64,000 nucleotides of DNA from positions 17,424,502 to 17,488,501 of the forward strand of contig CM119268.1 in assembly GCA_051294375.1 (NCBI GenBank). The letters run 5' to 3'. Shown piece after piece: positions 1 through 13,065 of this stretch (position 1 is the first letter of the stretch; each line of letters starts with the position of its first letter). The DNA comes from Paraspadella gotoi (lineage: Eukaryota > Chaetognatha). The notes beneath the pieces are model-generated. The model searched no databases. It was given only the letters and a program-made list of their open reading frames with translations, and was not told the origin of the DNA. The translations under genes and the position numbers were made by a program.

Positions 1-60
1 CTACCTTTAGAATTAGAGAATGAAGCTTAAGATAGCGATGGAAGAAGTTAGGTTATAAGA

Positions 61-75
61 GAGAGAGAGAGGAGA

Positions 76-145
<70 letters not shown>
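61..145. repeat. (GA)n microsatellite
   Basis: Almost pure GA dinucleotide array, the first of many in the window. The translated Arg-Glu or Leu-Ser runs across such arrays are not genes. Confidence 0.95.
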
Positions 146-369
146 CTTGGCTCGATTTTTTAATTTTCTCTAAAAAACGAAAAAATCCAAACTATTTTTC
201 CAAACCCCGGATCGTGCCAAAATTCTGTATTGATTTGTAGAAGCCAAAATATTTTTCTGTTTTTAAGTCTAAGGTATTTCAACAATTTTTTTTTTTTTTT
301 TGTGAATATTTTTTACGGTTTTTTTAGTATTTTTTTTTGCCTAACCTTCAAGATTGCATGATCTCTCGC

Positions 370-399
370 CTCTCCTCTCTCTCTCTCTCTCTCCCTCTC

Positions 400-432
<33 letters not shown>
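370..432. repeat. (CT)n microsatellite
   Basis: CT-rich array, opposite in strand sense to the GA array about 230 bp to its left. The GA-left, CT-right arrangement recurs at foldback elements elsewhere in the window. Confidence 0.9.
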
Positions 433-599
433 AACCTGAAAAAAAGGGATTTGGCGGGCGGAACGGTTCCGCCTCCTCAGTTCTTACTTTTTCAGATTCT
501 CTTTTTTGTTTCGATATGTAAAACCAGAAATTCTTCGGCGCCGAAAACAAAGCGCCTGAGCAGAGAAATTATCAGAGAAAGAAATGCGTAGCTCTTTAG

Positions 600-2085
600 T
601 TTTATTTATTATTGTATTTTTTTGTTTGTTTTTCGCTTGCAAAGGTATTTTCAACCACCGAGAATTTACGAAATAGATTATGACGAAAAAATTCTTGTTG
701 TTACTGATTTTATAATTTATTTTCCGGTCGAAACAGTAGATTTTGAAAATTAGTTCAGAGATATTTATTGAATAGCTGAAAACATTTAGTAAGACATTAA
801 GATATTACTTTTTTTCATTTTTTAAAATTTTTTGTTGGTAACAAGAGGCTTCAAGTCATATTTAGTACATTAAGATCGAGGTTAACACGCTTGAATTAGA
901 TTTAAGTCACCGTCGTTATCCTTGGGAGCAGTTTAAACAATTATCGGATTATTCATCACGTTCAGATGTGAAAAGATTTACGAAACATTTATTTTAGCAT
1001 AAATTCTTCATAACCTTTTTTTCAATAAATTCAAAAATATCCACAGTTATCTTTTTATTTTGATCCACAGGTCGCAAAAGCGAAGCGGAACGATTTGAAT
1101 CTCATGGATGGAAAATAATTCGAATTTTGAGCCAAGAGAGGTCTCTTTAGGTCCGATAGTTTTGTCACATAGCCGGTTTAAAACAAAAGAATAGTAAAAC
1201 CAATAAAAAATGCTTGAATAATAAAATATCCATTTTCTCGTTGTCGAATTAAGTCTTTGAATTTTTTTGGCAGTTATTGCAAGTAATATTTTCTTTTAGA
1301 ATCCAATATGTTATCCAATATTTAGTCGGTACTCATTAAATCTGGACGTGAGACATATGTGACACAAAATAGCACTTTGCAGTATATTAAGTCATTTCCA
1401 CCAGAGGCTTATAATAAAACAAGCATCCAGCGAGTTTTAAAAATGTTTTACCTCGTTGTATTTATGTCTATCTAGGCCTATCATTAAGACTTTTACTTTT
1501 AAACAAAATAAAAACTTATTCCCTGTGACTTTTAAGAACTCAAAGTAAGGAGCTGAAAAATCAGTCAAACATCAAGTATGTAAAAAAAAGTAGTCTTTGA
1601 ACTATCATGCTTTTAATTTTAAATATTAATATTTTTAACAATATAATATTGTAATTCTCGCTATCCGTTATCCGATACTTAATATCTAATACCACGAACG
1701 CAAAACGGCTTTTTTTCGGGATCTATGGCAGACGCGCAGGGGTCCCATTTACCAGAGCAGACGAAGATCCCAAATTCTTATTCAACGGATCGACCCTCTC
1801 TCTCTTCTTCTCTAAAAAAATGGCGGATCGGAGAGAAATGGAAGAAGTGAGATGGAAATGAGGAGGTTGAAGTGATAAAGGTGGAGAAGTGATGGGGAAG
1901 GAAGTGATAGAAATGTGGTAGATCGTGGTGTGTCAAGAGGACTGTTGGTTACGGTGGAGTGATGAAAAGATTAAGCGAGTTAAAAATATTTTTTGCTGAC
2001 TCCGTATATGTAAATTAAAAAAATCATACTTTTTAAAAAACATTTTTAGCATAACAGTAAAGCAAACTGTATTTTTTCTGTAATA
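600..2085. other. AT-rich stretch without a recognisable gene
   Basis: Homopolymer-rich, AT-rich DNA with stops in every frame. A slightly more GC-rich patch near 1720-1930 has no supported exon. I see no RNA gene or clear mobile element. Confidence 0.6.
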
Positions 2086-2089
2086 ATAT

Positions 2090-2124
2090 TATGGTGGACT
2101 AAAAATCCACCAACCGTTCATCAG
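2090..2124 (+). repeat. LTR-start fragment with a short hairpin
   Basis: Contains GGTGGACTAAAAATCCACC, a perfect 6-bp stem with a 7-base loop. The same sequence begins the second direct repeat of the short LTR element at 6699. Here it directly abuts block A, so block A may have inserted into, or been joined to, an LTR of that family. Confidence 0.55.
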
Positions 2125-2748
2125 CATACTGTGCAAAGTTTCATTACAAACAACCAGACATTTACAAGAAATATACTGGGTTCGGGTTCAGCCTACACTA
2201 TATGACAGTATGTGTCAACTGACTACACAAGTATGAAAACATGCACAAGAAGCATTTAATAATGACTTTACCAGTCTGCCAGTATTACCTAAAATAACTT
2301 TCTTAGCCCGTGTATTATGGCATGCAATATATTTATAGTATTATCTTTATAAAATAAGAAATTTTCAAAATAAATTTTCTTAATTTTTATTAATGTTTCA
2401 GATTTTTTGTAAAAAATTAGACCAAAAATATAAAACGTTATCATAATTTTTTTTTGTATTCAGTGTCAAAAAAGTGTCAAAATTCTCAACTTTTTAACTC
2501 TCTGAAGTAGTAACTACAGTGTGTCCCAATGGTACTGTCGGTTAACTTTTACATATTGTGCGGAACTTGTTAATAAATGTTATTTCTGAGATAACAATGT
2601 CAAAGATAAGTTCTTTACCATTTATGATACTATATTTCAAATTCAATATTTTACCAATTGCTTTATGTAATAACTACAGAAGTTTGCTTTGTTCAATTTT
2701 TAAAATTTGGGTACCTATAAAATGGTCCATAATAAGCCATGGATTTGG

Positions 2749-2935
2749 CTCACCACTTTTGGCAACAGCTGGTGGCCTGTGATACCCATTGGGGCTTCCG
2801 ACCCCTCAGTGACGCCTCCAGTCACTGGTGCGGTTACCCTAGGACGTCTCGCTTTGCCAACGCAGAGGAAGTCGTAAGGACTGTGGATGGAACTCTACGC
2901 GCTGGGATGGCTGAACGATGATGGATGTGAGGCGA
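2749..2935. repeat. Interspersed GC-rich module, copy 1
   Basis: A roughly 190-bp module containing GCCTCCAGTCACTGG followed by GCGGTTACCCTAGGAC. It recurs at 10128-10305 inside block A copy 2 and, more diverged, at 44756-44905 outside any block A copy. It is therefore an independent interspersed repeat, probably a SINE or LINE fragment. Confidence 0.65.
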
Positions 2936-4267
2936 TGTGAATATACCGCCACATACAACATATTTTATAAAAGTTTTTAATTTTTTTCTGACAAATCCGA
3001 AATTTTTAAAAAATCAATTTTAAAATTTTAGAAATTTATAAGGATATTACTATAAAAGAAATAACAATTTGCTATACTGTTATGATAAAGATTTTTTTTA
3101 ATGCATAATTTTTTAAAATTTAATATACAAAAAGCAGCAAAAAAATATTGTTATCTCCCTTAATCTTTTGATCACACTACTATACATGATCTAAAAACAT
3201 TAAGTTTCACTGTGACACTATAAAATAATCAGTCCTACAGCATATAAAATGACGTATAACATTAACGATGTCCGTGACCTTATAAAATATTCAAAGACAT
3301 ACAGCACAGAGAATGACGTATAAAGATATTGAATCAATAAATTAATGAAAATGTCACAATAATATGATGACCATGACCCAATAAAAAATGTTATTGCTAT
3401 GCTATACGAAAATGATATACACAAAAAAAGACTTATCGACTGATGTTGACGTGATGCAACAAAATAAACCAAACCAAACATATATATAGTACTGAAAAAG
3501 ACATACTAAACATACTGACATAAAATGACATATGAATCTAAAGGACAAATGATTTAAAAAATGATAAGTATGACTTTGATATGATTGACTTGGTAAATGA
3601 CTAACGTAAAAAAGACGTAAATAACCAATCACCAATGACCAATAACCATGACATCAAATTTGACCGTAAAGTTTAATAAAACTGAAAGTGTCATGAATTT
3701 AAAAGTAAACTAAAAGTGAAGCGAATATATTATAAAATAAACTAAAAGGTGTAATAAATAAGTGCATAAAATAAGTAATATAATTTAGATAAATAACCTA
3801 AAATTATGCACTTGTCTTAAAATACGTTAATGTTAAATATATAGGGTTAGAGTTATAAGGTGTAAGGTTAAGGGTTAGTGCCTAAGTTATAATAAATAAT
3901 AACTTAATAACGAAAGTAATAACAATTTTGAAAATAATGTTATGTTACACTTAAAGACTTTTCTTATTTAAGTTTACGATTTGTTAACTAAGCTTATATT
4001 TGTCACCAATTTAAATCAACATTATTATTTTACGTATAACTTATTTAATAAATTGTAAATGTGTCACTATGAGCAATTAAAGCTTAATTTAAAGAAAAAA
4101 TATTTACCAAGTCACGGCTTAACATTTAGATTATGCAAATTTATAATTTGGATTTGATTTCAAATCTATATTGAACAACAAGAGACAACGTTTTTAATAA
4201 AGCTTTTTTCTTTCTGAAAAAATTAATATATTTTTCATTTTATAATTTTATATTTCCAAAAATTTTC

Positions 4268-4446
4268 TTGGAGCTGGAGTGGACTTTTTTTGCCCGCTCC
4301 GACTCCAGCTCCAGTCCGCCAAGATAAAATCTCAGCTCCAGCTCCAGCTCCCGTCCGGTAAGAAATAAATTCAGCTCCAGCTCAGCTCACAGCTCCGGCC
4401 AAATATGCCGCTCCGGCACTCGACTCCAGCTCCAGCTAGCTCCACA
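4268..4446. repeat. GGAGCT/AGCTCC hexamer-like tract
   Basis: Degenerate tandem array of AGCTCC-type units. Related tracts occur at 8150-8310 and 11617-11803. Confidence 0.8.
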
Positions 4447-4599
4447 TCCTGGTATTGAGTAATCCATATCATATTTCTGCAAAAGAATTCTAGTAAGCTT
4501 TGCCATTTTTTAATAAGATACAAAATATTTATGGGCGATCTTGAGTCTTGGGTACATTGTTATCATCATCTGGTGATGCGAGGTTTAATCTTGTCAATC

Positions 4600-5185
4600 A
4601 TATCAGGATACAACTGAATTACGTAACATTGCAAATGTCTTTAAATGTATGCATCCTCATTGTTATTACTAATTTCTTTTACTATCTGTTAATAATGAAT
4701 TAATTAATTAATATCAATGAATTAATCTTCTTTAATATTTTATGGTTCTGGTTCTGGTGTAGCCAAGTAGATTACAGACTTAATGCCATGCTACTATTGA
4801 TAATACATATTCATACCAACTGGGAAAAGTATTTTGGGCTTAAAATATAGTAATAACAAATTAAAAATATAGTTGATAACGAAAATTAAAACAATAAAAG
4901 AAAATATATTGTTTTATTTATCTTTAAAAAATAATATAAGCAAAATATTTTGATTCAGAAATGCTATATTTTATTAAGAAAAATCATTTTCTTTACCTAG
5001 GCAATTTCAGAAACACTTTGCTCAGTTAATCAGGTAAAATATTACCTAAGTTCACCCCTTAGGTGTTACAGCCTCATCTGAAGCTCAGGGACTGCTTATA
5101 TTGTCTCTTCATATCCTTATAAATATGTAAAATTTTATAATTAATTTTTTAAAAACTTTAATAACATATTTCGATTCCTCCAAGA
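4600..5185. repeat. Block B, copy 1
   Basis: Matches 13066-13660 with scattered indels. The right end contains the sequence around GAAGCTCAGGGACTGCTTAT followed by GTCTCTTCA. This also appears at the right end of the first direct repeat of the short LTR element at 6296-6523, so block B probably carries an LTR end. Confidence 0.8.
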
Positions 5186-5274
5186 AAAAAAAAACTTATA
5201 AAAAAATAAGTTTATGATATTTTATTATATTGCTGATAAAAAACAACAAAACCGGTTTGTCATAAACTACTACT

Positions 5275-5680
5275 GAGAACTTTGACCTTTTTTCTAATTT
5301 TGACACTGAAGATGAAGAAATTTGTGATAACAAGTTTCTTATTATTGTTATAACTTTTTTTGAAAAATCTGAATTTTTTATAAGAATAATACTATAAATA
5401 TATTTATATTTTTGCTTTTTTGTTCCCTAAACAATATTAACAAAATACTTTTTGTATTCAATAATCATACTATCTCGCATAAAATTATTATTGTTAATTG
5501 ACACCATTTTTTGTTCTCATGTGCTCAACACTACTGTTGGTGGAAAGCAAAACGTATACGGTACGGGGGCCTGAGGGGTTTTAGAGAGAAAAAGAGAATG
5601 GAAACCGACCCAAAATCATTTGTCATCCCACTCAGAGTTTATCTCCCTCCCATTCATCTTTTTGGGACGTCGCTTCTTTG

Positions 5681-5760
<80 letters not shown>

Positions 5761-6028
5761 TATAGTAACCAGAAAAAAAGCATTAGCATAGCACATACAA
5801 CGAACCTTTAGTGATCTTAACTAGTTGCCTGGCAAAAAAATCAGATTTTTATTATTTACATTTATTTTAATTCCGTAGTGACTAGTCTGCTTTTCAGTCT
5901 GATATTTTACGAATCATTCTTGAGAAGAACTCAGTATAACGAGGCGAATGTCTGCAACGAAGGAAAATGCCCGCTGCCTTACTTTGGTGCTATAGAGAAC
6001 GAGAGAGAGAGAGAGAGAGGAGAAGAGA

Positions 6029-6060
<32 letters not shown>

Positions 6061-6182
6061 AGAGAGAGAGAGAGAGACAAAAGCTCCATTCCGGGCTGAG
6101 CACCAAAGGCGCCCTCTACCCCAATTACACTCGGAGGGCAGAAAACCTCCCTGGAACCCATCTTCTCTCTACGTTTTCAAGT

Positions 6183-6249
<67 letters not shown>

Positions 6250-6270
6250 AGAGAGAGTGGAAGGCAGAAC
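5275..6270. repeat. Block C, copy 1
   Basis: Matches 19476-20495 in direct orientation. Long (GA)n arrays lie at 5683-5760, 6000-6080 and 6182-6256. This copy stops at a 25-N gap; the other copy runs straight into block D. Confidence 0.85.
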
Positions 6271-6295
6271 NNNNNNNNNNNNNNNNNNNNNNNNN
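6271..6295. other. 25-N assembly gap
   Basis: Exactly 25 Ns directly after a GA array. The same fixed length occurs at 18042 and 24263, which suggests a scaffolder default rather than a measured gap. Confidence 0.95.
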
Positions 6296-6860
6296 ATCGC
6301 GGCCATTGGTGCCTGAGGCAAATCATTCGCCTCCCAACCCAAAGGTCGGGTTCTTGCCAGTGGTCGCCTAGCAATTAAGAGGGATGGGGCTCTTAACCCC
6401 TGTAACTTGGTGTTACAGCCTGATCCGAAGCTCAGCGACTGCTTATATTGAACGGTTATTTACTAATGTTACTAGTTACTATGTTTGTACTGATGTTACA
6501 TAACAATAATTACTGTCTCTTCATGTGAGCCCGACTTCCGACACCAACAGCAACAATAACTTTCAGGCAACATGCCTCAAACTGGCGGTTCCCTTTCCGC
6601 CAAAACACATCAGGCGGCATGCTTCGACTTGTGACGAACTTTCCACCAACAACAATTCACTGAAGAGACGATCATGACTTTCCCTACGGGAGGGAGGATG
6701 TACGGTGGACTAAAAATCCACCCAACCGTTCACCAGCAGAAGTTGGTGCGGAGGCAAATCATTCGCCTCCCATCCAATGTCGGGGCTTCTAGCCTGTGGT
6801 CACCTAGCAGTTAAGGGATGGGGCGTTTAAACCTGCTTGTAACATGGGTGTTACTAAGGG
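6296..6860 (+). mobile_element. Remnant of a short LTR (TRIM-like) element
   Basis: Two direct repeats share the AAATCATTCGCCTCCCA region and the following GGGATGGGGC region (about 6308-6420 and 6745-6856). The first appears to end in CTCTTCA at 6523. It is followed by TGTGAGCCCGAC, a primer-site-like sequence. A purine tract at 6686-6698 precedes TGTACGGTGGAC at 6699, the apparent start of the second LTR. The internal region is only about 175 bp with no open frame. The left end is lost in the N gap and the right LTR is truncated. The LTR reading is inference. Confidence 0.5.
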
Positions 6861-7386
6861 GTGAACTTAGGCAAAATTTTTTCTTAATAGTAATAGACAA
6901 TTTTTGGTTTACCTAGTAGTTAACTGATAAAAGTAGGCAATTTTATATTGAGGAAAGGAGCTTTAAAACTAGAGATAACTGACAACTTATGATCTAATTT
7001 GCTAAGATTTAAAGGGAAATATTTTCTTCAATATTTAAAACCAAATATATTAAATTAAATTTAAAATTAAAAAATTACAAATAGGATATTTTTCGGTATT
7101 AATTTTTAAACAAAATCTTTTCAATATAAACTTTAATTTGCTCAACATTGAAAATTCAATTGGTTTTAGCCCAAATTTTTAGAATATTTCAATGAAAGAC
7201 AAAATAATTTTGTAAAATAAAATTAAAGCTAAAAATATTTATTCAGATTTAACCAAGTTTGGTGACAGGGTTTGAGTCCGTTATATAGTTGTTTTTTAAT
7301 TAAGATAAACATTTTCAGAATTTTCAAAATGTCATTTTTTATTTTGAGTTAAAATCTTGTTAATGATGAAAAATAGAAGGAAAAAA

Positions 7387-8060
7387 CTTTTTGGATTTTT
7401 AGAGAAAAAAAAATTTAACAAAATTTTTTATTATGATTAAACATACATGTTTGATTTAATTTGAAGTCTTTATCAGTGCTAATTTAGTTTTGATAGTACA
7501 TATTTTTTTGTTCTAAGTAAACATGAAAGGGATGGAGAGAAGAGAGAGAGGAGAGAGGAGAGAAATAAAGTTTCCAACAAAGAATTAAAAAAAATGACAG
7601 TGGTCAGCTTTGAGATAGGGTAAGTTGAGCAGAGAGAAAGAGGGGTGAGAAAAGAAATTGAAATTTGGCGAGAGAAAGAAAGAGAATAATGTAAGATGTA
7701 TTTAATGATGTATATGTATTGATCTAATTGTTGACCTCTGCATCTTCTCTCTCTCTCTCTTGCCAATTTTAATTTCTTTCCTCACCACCTTCTCTCTCTC
7801 TGCTCAACTTACCCTATCCTCAAAACTACCACTGTCCTTTTTTTATTTCTTTGTTAGAACATTTTTTTTCTCTGTCTCTCTCTCTTTCCCTCCATCCTTC
7901 TCCTGTTTACTTGTGAACAAAAATTATGTATTATCAAATTAAATAAGCACTGATGAAGATTTGAAATTAAGTCGAACATGTATGTTTTAATCATAATAAG
8001 TTCGTTTGTTGTTAAAGAATTCTTTTTTCTCTCCAAATCTAAAAAAAAACAAACGAAAGA
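7387..8060. mobile_element. Foldback element with GA and CT arms
   Basis: The left arm (about 7387-7690) is an imperfect inverted copy of the right arm (about 7740-8060), centred near 7715. Matching landmarks are GGGTAAGTTGAGCAGAGAG on the left with its complement at about 7800-7815 on the right, and a CACTGATGAAG motif at 7948 with its inverse at 7469-7479. The left arm holds a GA-rich tract and the right arm a CT-rich tract. No coding capacity is seen. Confidence 0.7.
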
Positions 8061-8149
8061 AAAAAACAATATTTGAAATTTATCCATGGCATATTTAGCT
8101 TTCTAATGAGCTCAATTTTTTAATAAATCAGCTTGGAGGTATTGAGCAG

Positions 8150-8310
8150 AGGTTGTGGAGCTGGCGCATTTTTTCTCCAGCTCCTAGCTGCCAACTCCAG
8201 CTCGGAAAATTTTTTATCAAGCTCCAGCTCCAACTGTACATACCTAAATTTTTTTCAGCTCCGACTCCACTCCAGCTCCTAATATTTTGCGACAGCTCCA
8301 GCTCCGTGCT
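8150..8310. repeat. AGCTCC-type degenerate tandem tract
   Basis: A third GGAGCT/AGCTCC-type tract, outside block A, which shows the repeat exists independently of that block. Confidence 0.7.
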
Positions 8311-8756
8311 CGTGACCCTTAGTTTAATGTTATAGTTGCTTATATTTAATAACCTAATTGTTATATCTATTTAGCTTATTTTATAACTTATTTATTTAGC
8401 TTGATTTATAATATAATTAATTTAATTAATCATGTATGAAATAATTATATATCATTTTTTAATAATATTATGTTTTTTAATATTATTTACGTATGAGACA
8501 GATTGTACTTAAATGTTAGAAAGGAGTTAGGAGTTACGACGGTAGGATAAAACATTTACTCCCACATACATTAATATCTACTTACTTTATTAATAACATG
8601 TTTCTAAAAATTTAACTTTTTAATTTTATATTTGATTATTTATCAGGATTTTCTAGTTTTGGCTAGTAATTCATAGAGTTATGCATGCATGAATTCTTGA
8701 GTCATGATCATGAAAGTAGATTACTATGCACGCTTAAGGTTTTTTACTTACTACCA

Positions 8757-8960
8757 ACTGACCGCCGCGACATTGTAAAGCGCTACGTTAGAGGAAGGGT
8801 AAGTCTCCTCTAACTGCAGGAACCAGCACTTTAGGCCCGCTTTGATTTAAGGGCAAGAAGAGGGAGCCCGGCAGACCATATCAGGTCAGATAAGTACCCC
8901 AGGCATTTTTCCAGGGATTTTTGCCCGACGCCTAAATGAGTCATAAAGTCTTGGAGTCAA
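8757..8960. other. GC-richer island, unidentified
   Basis: About 200 bp clearly more GC-rich than its AT-rich surroundings, around 8770-8940. No open frame or splice sites can be supported, and I find no second copy. It may be a fragment of an old mobile element. The flanking stretches 8311-8756 and 8961-9496 show nothing recognisable. Confidence 0.3.
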
Positions 8961-9496
8961 GATCATGATATGACATGCCAATGACCCGTGTCACATTTAC
9001 TGTTAACTTTCAGAGCGGGGGCAGCTCCTTTCTTCTCTTATTTTTTACTAACACTTTACTCTTAATGTATTCTATTGTTACTTTTACAATTTATTATTTA
9101 AAATAATAATGTTGCAAACTTAAATTGTTTATATATATTAACTTATCTCACTATCTTTCTTTCAATATCCCTCACTTTTTTATTCTTATTCTTAATCTGT
9201 CTTTAACCTTCCCTGTCTTTTTCTTATTTTTTTGGACCTTCTCTCCCTCTTCACGTTTCACACACGCCAACCTTATACTTTGTCAAAAATTTTCACAAAT
9301 GATTTATTATTTTTTTGCGCATAATGAAGACTTACATCTAGTTTAAAAAATTTTCCTTTTTCTCCATTTTTAAAATAAAATTGTTGCATAACAAAACAAG
9401 GATCGTCCATCCTTTTTGCGCCGCAGTGACTTTCTTTTTTCTGTATTTCATGTGATCAGCATGATTAGAAATTATTTTAAAAAGTTTTATGATGAT

Positions 9497-11924
9497 CATA
9501 CTGTTGCAAAGTTTCATTACAAACAACCAGACATTACAAGAAATATACTGGGTTCGGGTTCAGACCTACACTATATGACAGTATGTGTCAACTGACTACA
9601 CAAGTATGAAACAATGCACAGAAGCATTTAATAATGACTTTACCAGTCTGCCAGTATTACCTAAAATAACTTTCTTAGCCCGTGTATTATGGCATGCAAT
9701 TATTTATAGTATTATCTTCATAAAATAAGAAATTTTCAAAATAAATTTTCTTTAATTTTTATTATGTTTCAGATTTTTTGTAAAAAATTAGACCAAAAAT
9801 ATAAAAAGTTATTCATAATTTTTTTTTGTTATCAGTGTCAAAAAAGGTCAAATTCTCAACTTTTTAACTCTCTGAAGTAGTAACTACAGTGTGTCCCAAT
9901 GGTACTGTCGGTTAACTTTTACATATTGTGCGGAACTTGTTAATAAATGTTATTTCTGAGATAACAATGTCAAAGATAAGTTCTTACCATTTATGATACT
10001 ATATTTCAAATTCAATATTTTTACCAATTGCTTTATGTAATAAACTACAGAAGTTTGCTTTGTTCAATTTTAAAATTTGGGTATCCTATAAAATGGTCCA
10101 TAATAAGCCAATGGAGTTTGGTCACCACTTTTGGCAACAGCTGGTGGCCTGTGATACCCATTGGGCTTCCGACCCCTCAGTGACGCCTCCAGTCACTGGT
10201 GCGGTTACCCTAGGACGTCTCGCTTTGCAACGCAGAGGAAGTCGTAAGGACTGTGGATGGAACTCTACGCCTGGGATGGCTGAACGATGATGGATGTGAG
10301 GCGATGTGAATATACCGCCACAATACAACATATTTTATAAAGTTTTTAATTTTTTTCTGCAAATCCGAGAATTTTTAAAAAATCAATTTTAAATTTTAGA
10401 AATTTATAAGGATATTACTATAAAGAAATACAATTTGCTATACTGTTATGATAAAGATTTTTTTTAATGCATAATTTTTTAAATTTAATATACAAAAGCA
10501 GCAAAAAAATATTGTTATCTCCCTTAATCTTTTGATCACATACTATACATGATCTAAACATTAAGTTTCACTGTGACACTATAAAATAATCAGTCCTACA
10601 GCATATAAAATGACGTATAACATTAACGATGTCCTGACCTTATAAAATATTCAAAGACATACAGCACAGAGAATGACGTTATAACGATATTGAATCAATA
10701 AATTAATGAAAATGTCACAATAATAATGACCATGACCAATAAAAATGTTATTGCTATGCTATACGAAAATGATATACACAAAAAAGACTTATCGACTGAT
10801 GTTGACGTGATGCAACAAAATAAACCAAACCAAACATAATTAGTACTGAAAAAGACATACTAAACATACTGACATAAAAATGACATATGAATCTAAAGGA
10901 CAAATGATTAAAAAATGATAAGTATGACTTTGATATGATTGACTTGGTAAATTGACTAACGTAAAAAAGACGTAAATAACCAATCACCAATGACCAATAA
11001 CCATGACATAAATTTGACGTAAAGTTTAATAAACTGAAAGTGTCATGAATTTAAAGTAAAACTAAAAGTGAAGCGAATATATTATAAAATAACTAAAAGG
11101 TGTAATAAATAAGTGCATAAATAAGTAATATATTTAGATAAATAACCTAAAATTATGCACTTGTCTTAAAATACGTTAATGTTAAATATATAGGGTTAGG
11201 ATTATAAGGTGTAAGTTAGGGTTAGTGCCTAAGTTATAATAATATAATTAATAACGAAAGTAATAACAATTTGATAAATAAGTTTTGTTACACTTAAAAC
11301 TTTTCTTATTTAAGTTTACGATTTGTTTAACTAAGCTTATATTTGTCACCAAATTTAAATCAACATTATTATTTTACGTATAACTTATTTAATATAATTG
11401 TAAATGTGTCACTATGAAGCAATTAAAGCTTAATTTTAAAGAAAAAATATTTACCAAGTCACGGCTTAACATTTAGATTATGCAAATTTATAATTTGGAT
11501 TGATTAAAATCTATATTGAACAAACAAGAGACAACGTTTTAATAAAGCTTTTTCCTTCTGAAAAAATTAATATTATTTTTCATTTTTATAATTTTATTAT
11601 TTCCAAAAATTTTCTTGAGCTGGAGTGGACCTTTTTTGCCCGCTCCGACTCCAGCTCCAGCTCCGCCAAGATAAAATCTCAGCTCCAGCTCCAGCTCCCG
11701 CTCCGGTAAGAAAATAAATTCAGCTCCAGCTCCAGCTCCAGCTCCGGCCAAATATTGCCAGCTCCGGCAGCTCCGACTCCAGCTCCAGCTCCAGCTCCAC
11801 ATCCCTGGTATTGAGTAATCCATATCATATTCTGCAAAAGAATTCTAGTAAGCTTTGCCATTTTTTAATAAGATACAAAATATTATGGGCGACTTGAGTC
11901 TTGGTACATTGTTACATATCATCT
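9497..11924. repeat. Block A, copy 2
   Basis: Direct copy of 2125-4570, about 7.4 kb away. The right boundary falls where both copies read GGTACATTGTTA and then diverge. The left boundary is at CATACTGT. It contains the GC-rich module at 10128-10305 and the GGAGCT tract at 11617-11803, which is cleaner here than in copy 1. Confidence 0.85.
10128..10305. repeat. Interspersed GC-rich module, copy 2
   Basis: Near-identical to 2749-2935, with single-base indels only. See the diverged third copy at 44756-44905. Confidence 0.65.
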
Positions 11925-13065
11925 TTGATCACTCAACCTAAATTGTAAAATCTTAACTTATGTATCTTAAATCATTTTCTCAGCATCTTGTAAGAGGCTT
12001 TTCTATTAAGATACTTAAAACTTTTAAAAATCTATCTAAACAATGTTTCTTAAAAATTTAAAACAAAATTTTTTTCTTTCGGTTAAAACTAGATTTTCAA
12101 GAGAAAATAATTTTCTTAAATTAAGCTTAATTCACAATCAAATTTTTAACTTAAAACTGATTCTTTACAGCTATAGCTCAATTTTCTACACTTCCTATAT
12201 TAATTCTTCTTTGTACGTACATACTTGGAGTTGTAATCACTAATAAGTCTAAAATAAACTACTGTTACATATTTTCCAGATGGGTTTTTATGCTTTTATG
12301 AGTTTTATGAGTTAAAAAACTTATAGAATTTATTTCAATTCGAACTTTTTACTTTATGTAAATGTTTTATATCATAAATTTAGTGCCTTATTTTATAGGG
12401 AATCTCTGAATTAAAAAAAATCAAATTCTGAATTTAAAAAAATTAAAAAACAGTAAGGCCATTTTTTTAGATATCGGCGTTTAACAAACTCCATCATCAC
12501 TCCCGTGCTTGGTATGTGTGTGCTGAATTTGCAAAAGTAATGACTAACGAGAATATACTTTCTTGAACGAAGTCGTTAAAAATGGAAAGCAGTTGCAGCT
12601 CAAACCGTTAGACTCTTCGTTGCAGGAAAAAACTATCTTGGGCAAGAAAGGACAATGGGAGATTCTTATGGCGCATTTTGTGAGAAAGTGTTTTTCGTTT
12701 CAAAATATTCAACGAATAATCCAAAATTGCATGAAATAATCTAAATTTGCTTGAAGCGAAAGCAAATTTTGAAAATATCTTTCATAGAATATGGATTGCG
12801 ATGCACCTATAAAGTAATTCCTGCCAAATTTTCTTATGAGAAAAACCGCCTTACCGTATTGGGCTGCAACTCTTCAAATAAGGTTTCTTTTATATTTAAT
12901 ATAGTACAAAAAAAAAATCGAAAAAAAAACGATGGAGCCTTTTAAAAAATAGTAAAAGTGAATACATTTCATTCGGAAATCGTTCAGGAGCTCTTCCTTT
13001 CGAAATCCGCAGCTCGGTTTTAGCCTATGTTAATTGCAATGTAGTGATATCCCGACTAATCTATG
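11925..13065. other. AT-rich stretch without a recognisable gene
   Basis: No exon, RNA gene or repeat boundary can be supported. Short open frames near 12043 and 12751 have AT-driven codon use and no splice context. Confidence 0.55.

Larger units (their letters stand above)
2125..4570. repeat. Block A, copy 1 (about 2.45 kb)
   Basis: Matches 9497-11924 along its whole length in direct orientation. Differences are dominated by single-base insertions and deletions, many in homopolymers. No open frame is shared by the two copies. The block includes a GC-richer module at 2749-2935 and ends in a GGAGCT-type tract. I see no terminal inverted repeats or target duplication, so it is called a duplicated block rather than a named transposon. 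Confidence 0.85.

Noticed and set aside
3841-3885. GGGTTAG-like pieces suggesting telomeric repeat
   Set aside because: Only a few irregular units inside block A, also present in copy 2; no tandem array.
5511-6371. Open frames of repeated Arg-Glu (and Leu-Ser on the other strand)
   Set aside because: Pure translation of (GA)n/(CT)n arrays. All six frames stay open in such repeats, and some frames run through N gaps.
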